Assembly: GCA_016295545.1 (NCBI GenBank) | Contig: JAEDLA010000049.1 | Location: 1-8,760, forward strand | DNA: 8,760 nt | Direction: 5' to 3' | DNA from: Oscillospiraceae bacterium | GTDB lineage: Bacteria; Bacillota; Clostridia; Oscillospirales; Ruminococcaceae | Shown here: in pieces, positions 7,284 to 8,760 of the stretch | How the letters are laid out: each line of letters begins with the position of its first letter | Numbering within the stretch: the stretch's first letter is position 1 | Program-made: the position numbers and the translations under genes | The notes under the pieces: generated by a model | Told to the model about the DNA's origin: nothing | The model's input: the letters and a program-made list of their open reading frames with translations, nothing else | Databases searched by the model: none

Positions 7284-8702
7284 ATGAATATTCTTTTTGC
7301 GGCAAGCGAGGCTGTGCCGTATGCAGCTTCGGGCGGACTGGCTGATGTAGTCGGTTCGCTCCCGAAGAAAATCTGCGCAAAAGGTCATGACTGCCGGATA
7401 GTTATACCTCTTTACAAGACTATCGGTGAGGAGTTTCGCAAAGAAATGACTCAGATAACAACAATTACTGTTGACGTGTCATGGCGTAAGCAGTACTGCG
7501 GTATTTTTACGGCTGAGAAAAATGGCATTGTCTATTATTTTATCGATAATGAGTATTACTTTGCAAGGGACGGTCTTTACGGATTTTATGACGACTGCGA
7601 GAGATTTGTTTTCTTTTCCCGTGCCGTTCTTGAAATGCTCCGCCATATCGACTTCAAGCCGGATATAATCAATGCAAATGACTGGCAGACTGCTCTTATT
7701 CCTGTTTACTACAACGTTTACTACAAGTATCAGCAGGGATATGACCAGATAAAGAACATCTTTACTATCCACAACATCGAATATCAGGGACGTTACGGCA
7801 GGGAGGTTCTCAACGAGCTTATGGGAATACCTCTTTACCATGCAAATCTGCTGGAATACGATGGCTATATCAACATGATGAAAGGCGCTGTTGAAACTGC
7901 GGATATGATTACAACCGTAAGTCCCAGCTATGCATGGGAGATTCTTGACCCCTGGTTCGCTCACGGACTTGACAGGATTCTTGTTACAAAGCAGTACAAG
8001 CTGAAAGGTATTCTGAACGGCATCGATTATGATGTTTTTGATCCGGAAAAGGACAAGCAGATAGCTGCTAATTATTCTGCTAAAAATATTGAGGGTAAGG
8101 CTGCCTGCAAAAATGCACTTATCACACGTCTTGGACTGGACGACGGCGATGAGCCGATAATCGGTATAGTTACCCGTTTTGTGGGACACAAGGGAATTGA
8201 CCTTATACGCTGTGTAATCGAGGAAATCGTTCATATCGGATTCAAGTTTGCTGTTCTTGGCAGCGGCGAGAAAATCTATGAGGATTTCTTCCGTGAAATG
8301 GCAGCAAGGCATCCCGGAAGAATATCTGCAAATATCGGCTTTATTCCGGAGCTTTCACGTCAGATATATGCCGGAGCTGATATGTTCCTTATGCCCTCAC
8401 AGAGTGAGCCGTGCGGACTTGCACAGATGATTTCCATGAGATATGGAACTATTCCGATAGTTCGTGAAACAGGCGGACTTCGTGATTCTGTACGTGACAA
8501 CGGCGGCGAAAACGGCAACGGCTTTACATTCAAGACATATAATGCAAATGATATGCTTGATGCAGTTAAGCGAGCTAAAAAGTGTTATGATGATCAACAG
8601 GAGTGGAGCGAGCTTGTTGAGCGCAGTATGAAATGCGATTACAGCTGGAGTACTTCGGCAGACCTGTATATTGAGACTTATAAAGAGATTTTATCAAAAT
8701 AA
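7284..8702 (+). CDS. glgA: Glycogen synthase (ADP-glucose dependent)
   Basis: GlgA, a GT5 glycosyltransferase, adds glucose from ADP-glucose to the non-reducing end of alpha-1,4 glucan. The 472 residues match the usual length of about 475-480. The N-terminal Rossmann-like domain has ASEAVPYAASGGLADVVGSL, NANDWQTAL (130-138) and TIHNIEYQG with H163. The C-terminal domain has TRFVGHKG with R298 and K303, SQSEPCGLAQ with E375 (E. coli E377), and RETGGLRDSV (394-403). These are the expected donor-binding and catalytic residues. The exception is the first glycine-rich motif: it reads A-S-G-G-L (15-19), where E. coli has K-T-G-G-L with K15 contacting ADP-glucose. The gene starts 19 bp after glgD behind GGAGG (7271-7275) and is last in the operon, directly followed by a terminator. 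Confidence 0.95.
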   Translation: MNILFAASEAVPYAASGGLADVVGSLPKKICAKGHDCRIVIPLYKTIGEEFRKEMTQITTITVDVSWRKQYCGIFTAEKNGIVYYFIDNEYYFARDGLYGFYDDCERFVFFSRAVLEMLRHIDFKPDIINANDWQTALIPVYYNVYYKYQQGYDQIKNIFTIHNIEYQGRYGREVLNELMGIPLYHANLLEYDGYINMMKGAVETADMITTVSPSYAWEILDPWFAHGLDRILVTKQYKLKGILNGIDYDVFDPEKDKQIAANYSAKNIEGKAACKNALITRLGLDDGDEPIIGIVTRFVGHKGIDLIRCVIEEIVHIGFKFAVLGSGEKIYEDFFREMAARHPGRISANIGFIPELSRQIYAGADMFLMPSQSEPCGLAQMISMRYGTIPIVRETGGLRDSVRDNGGENGNGFTFKTYNANDMLDAVKRAKKCYDDQQEWSELVERSMKCDYSWSTSADLYIETYKEILSK

Positions 8703-8707
8703 AAATT

Positions 8708-8737
8708 ACGGGTGCTCTTATCAGGCACCCGTTTTTT
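8708..8737 (+). terminator. Intrinsic terminator of the glg operon
   Basis: ACGGGTGC at 8708-8715 pairs perfectly with GCACCCGT at 8725-8732 across a 9-nt loop, followed at once by a run of six T (8732-8737). It begins five bases after the glgA stop codon and ends the operon, so a glgP or glgX beyond it would need its own promoter or read-through. Confidence 0.92.
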
Positions 8738-8760
8738 ATTGTTAAAAAGTCTGAAAAATA

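Noticed and set aside
7479..8312. Long antisense open frame (277 codons) opposite glgA
   Set aside because: It lies wholly within a well-recognised gene on the other strand, has no recognisable domain, and its length is explained by the codon use of glgA.

Overview
This window looks like a stretch of a low-to-mid GC Gram-positive chromosome, most probably class Clostridia and perhaps close to Ruminococcus (Oscillospiraceae). The pointers are a full-length spoIIE, which is restricted to endospore-forming lineages and their relatives; a glycogen operon with the Firmicutes-type paired glgC-glgD genes; and strong purine-rich Shine-Dalgarno sites before every gene. The genus is inference; the class is fairly safe. 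All five genes are on the + strand.

Region 1-329 has no gene. It holds a possible extended -10 promoter (36-44), then a roughly 180-bp element (about 99-276) that is one large imperfect palindrome. Its core is a perfect 18-bp stem with a 5-nt loop. Two further perfect hairpins follow on its right side. It looks like a MITE-like or other palindromic intergenic repeat and sits in the leader of spoIIE. Region 330-2579 is spoIIE, the membrane phosphatase that activates sigma-F in the forespore.

Region 2580-2763 is an AT-rich spacer with a small dyad and two overlapping candidate promoters. Region 2764-8702 is a four-gene glycogen synthesis operon, glgB-glgC-glgD-glgA, with gaps of 41, 14 and 19 bp. 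A clear intrinsic terminator (8708-8737) follows. GlgC makes ADP-glucose, GlgD is a catalytically degenerate partner, GlgA extends alpha-1,4 chains and GlgB adds alpha-1,6 branches. There is no glycogen phosphorylase (glgP) or debranching gene before the terminator, so breakdown must be encoded elsewhere.

I see no wholly new multi-gene system. The points most worth a second look are the large palindromic element before spoIIE, a Lys/Ala-rich histone-H1-like tail with a 12-residue repeat on GlgB, the loss of active-site motifs in GlgD, and replacement of the usual motif lysine of GlgA by alanine.
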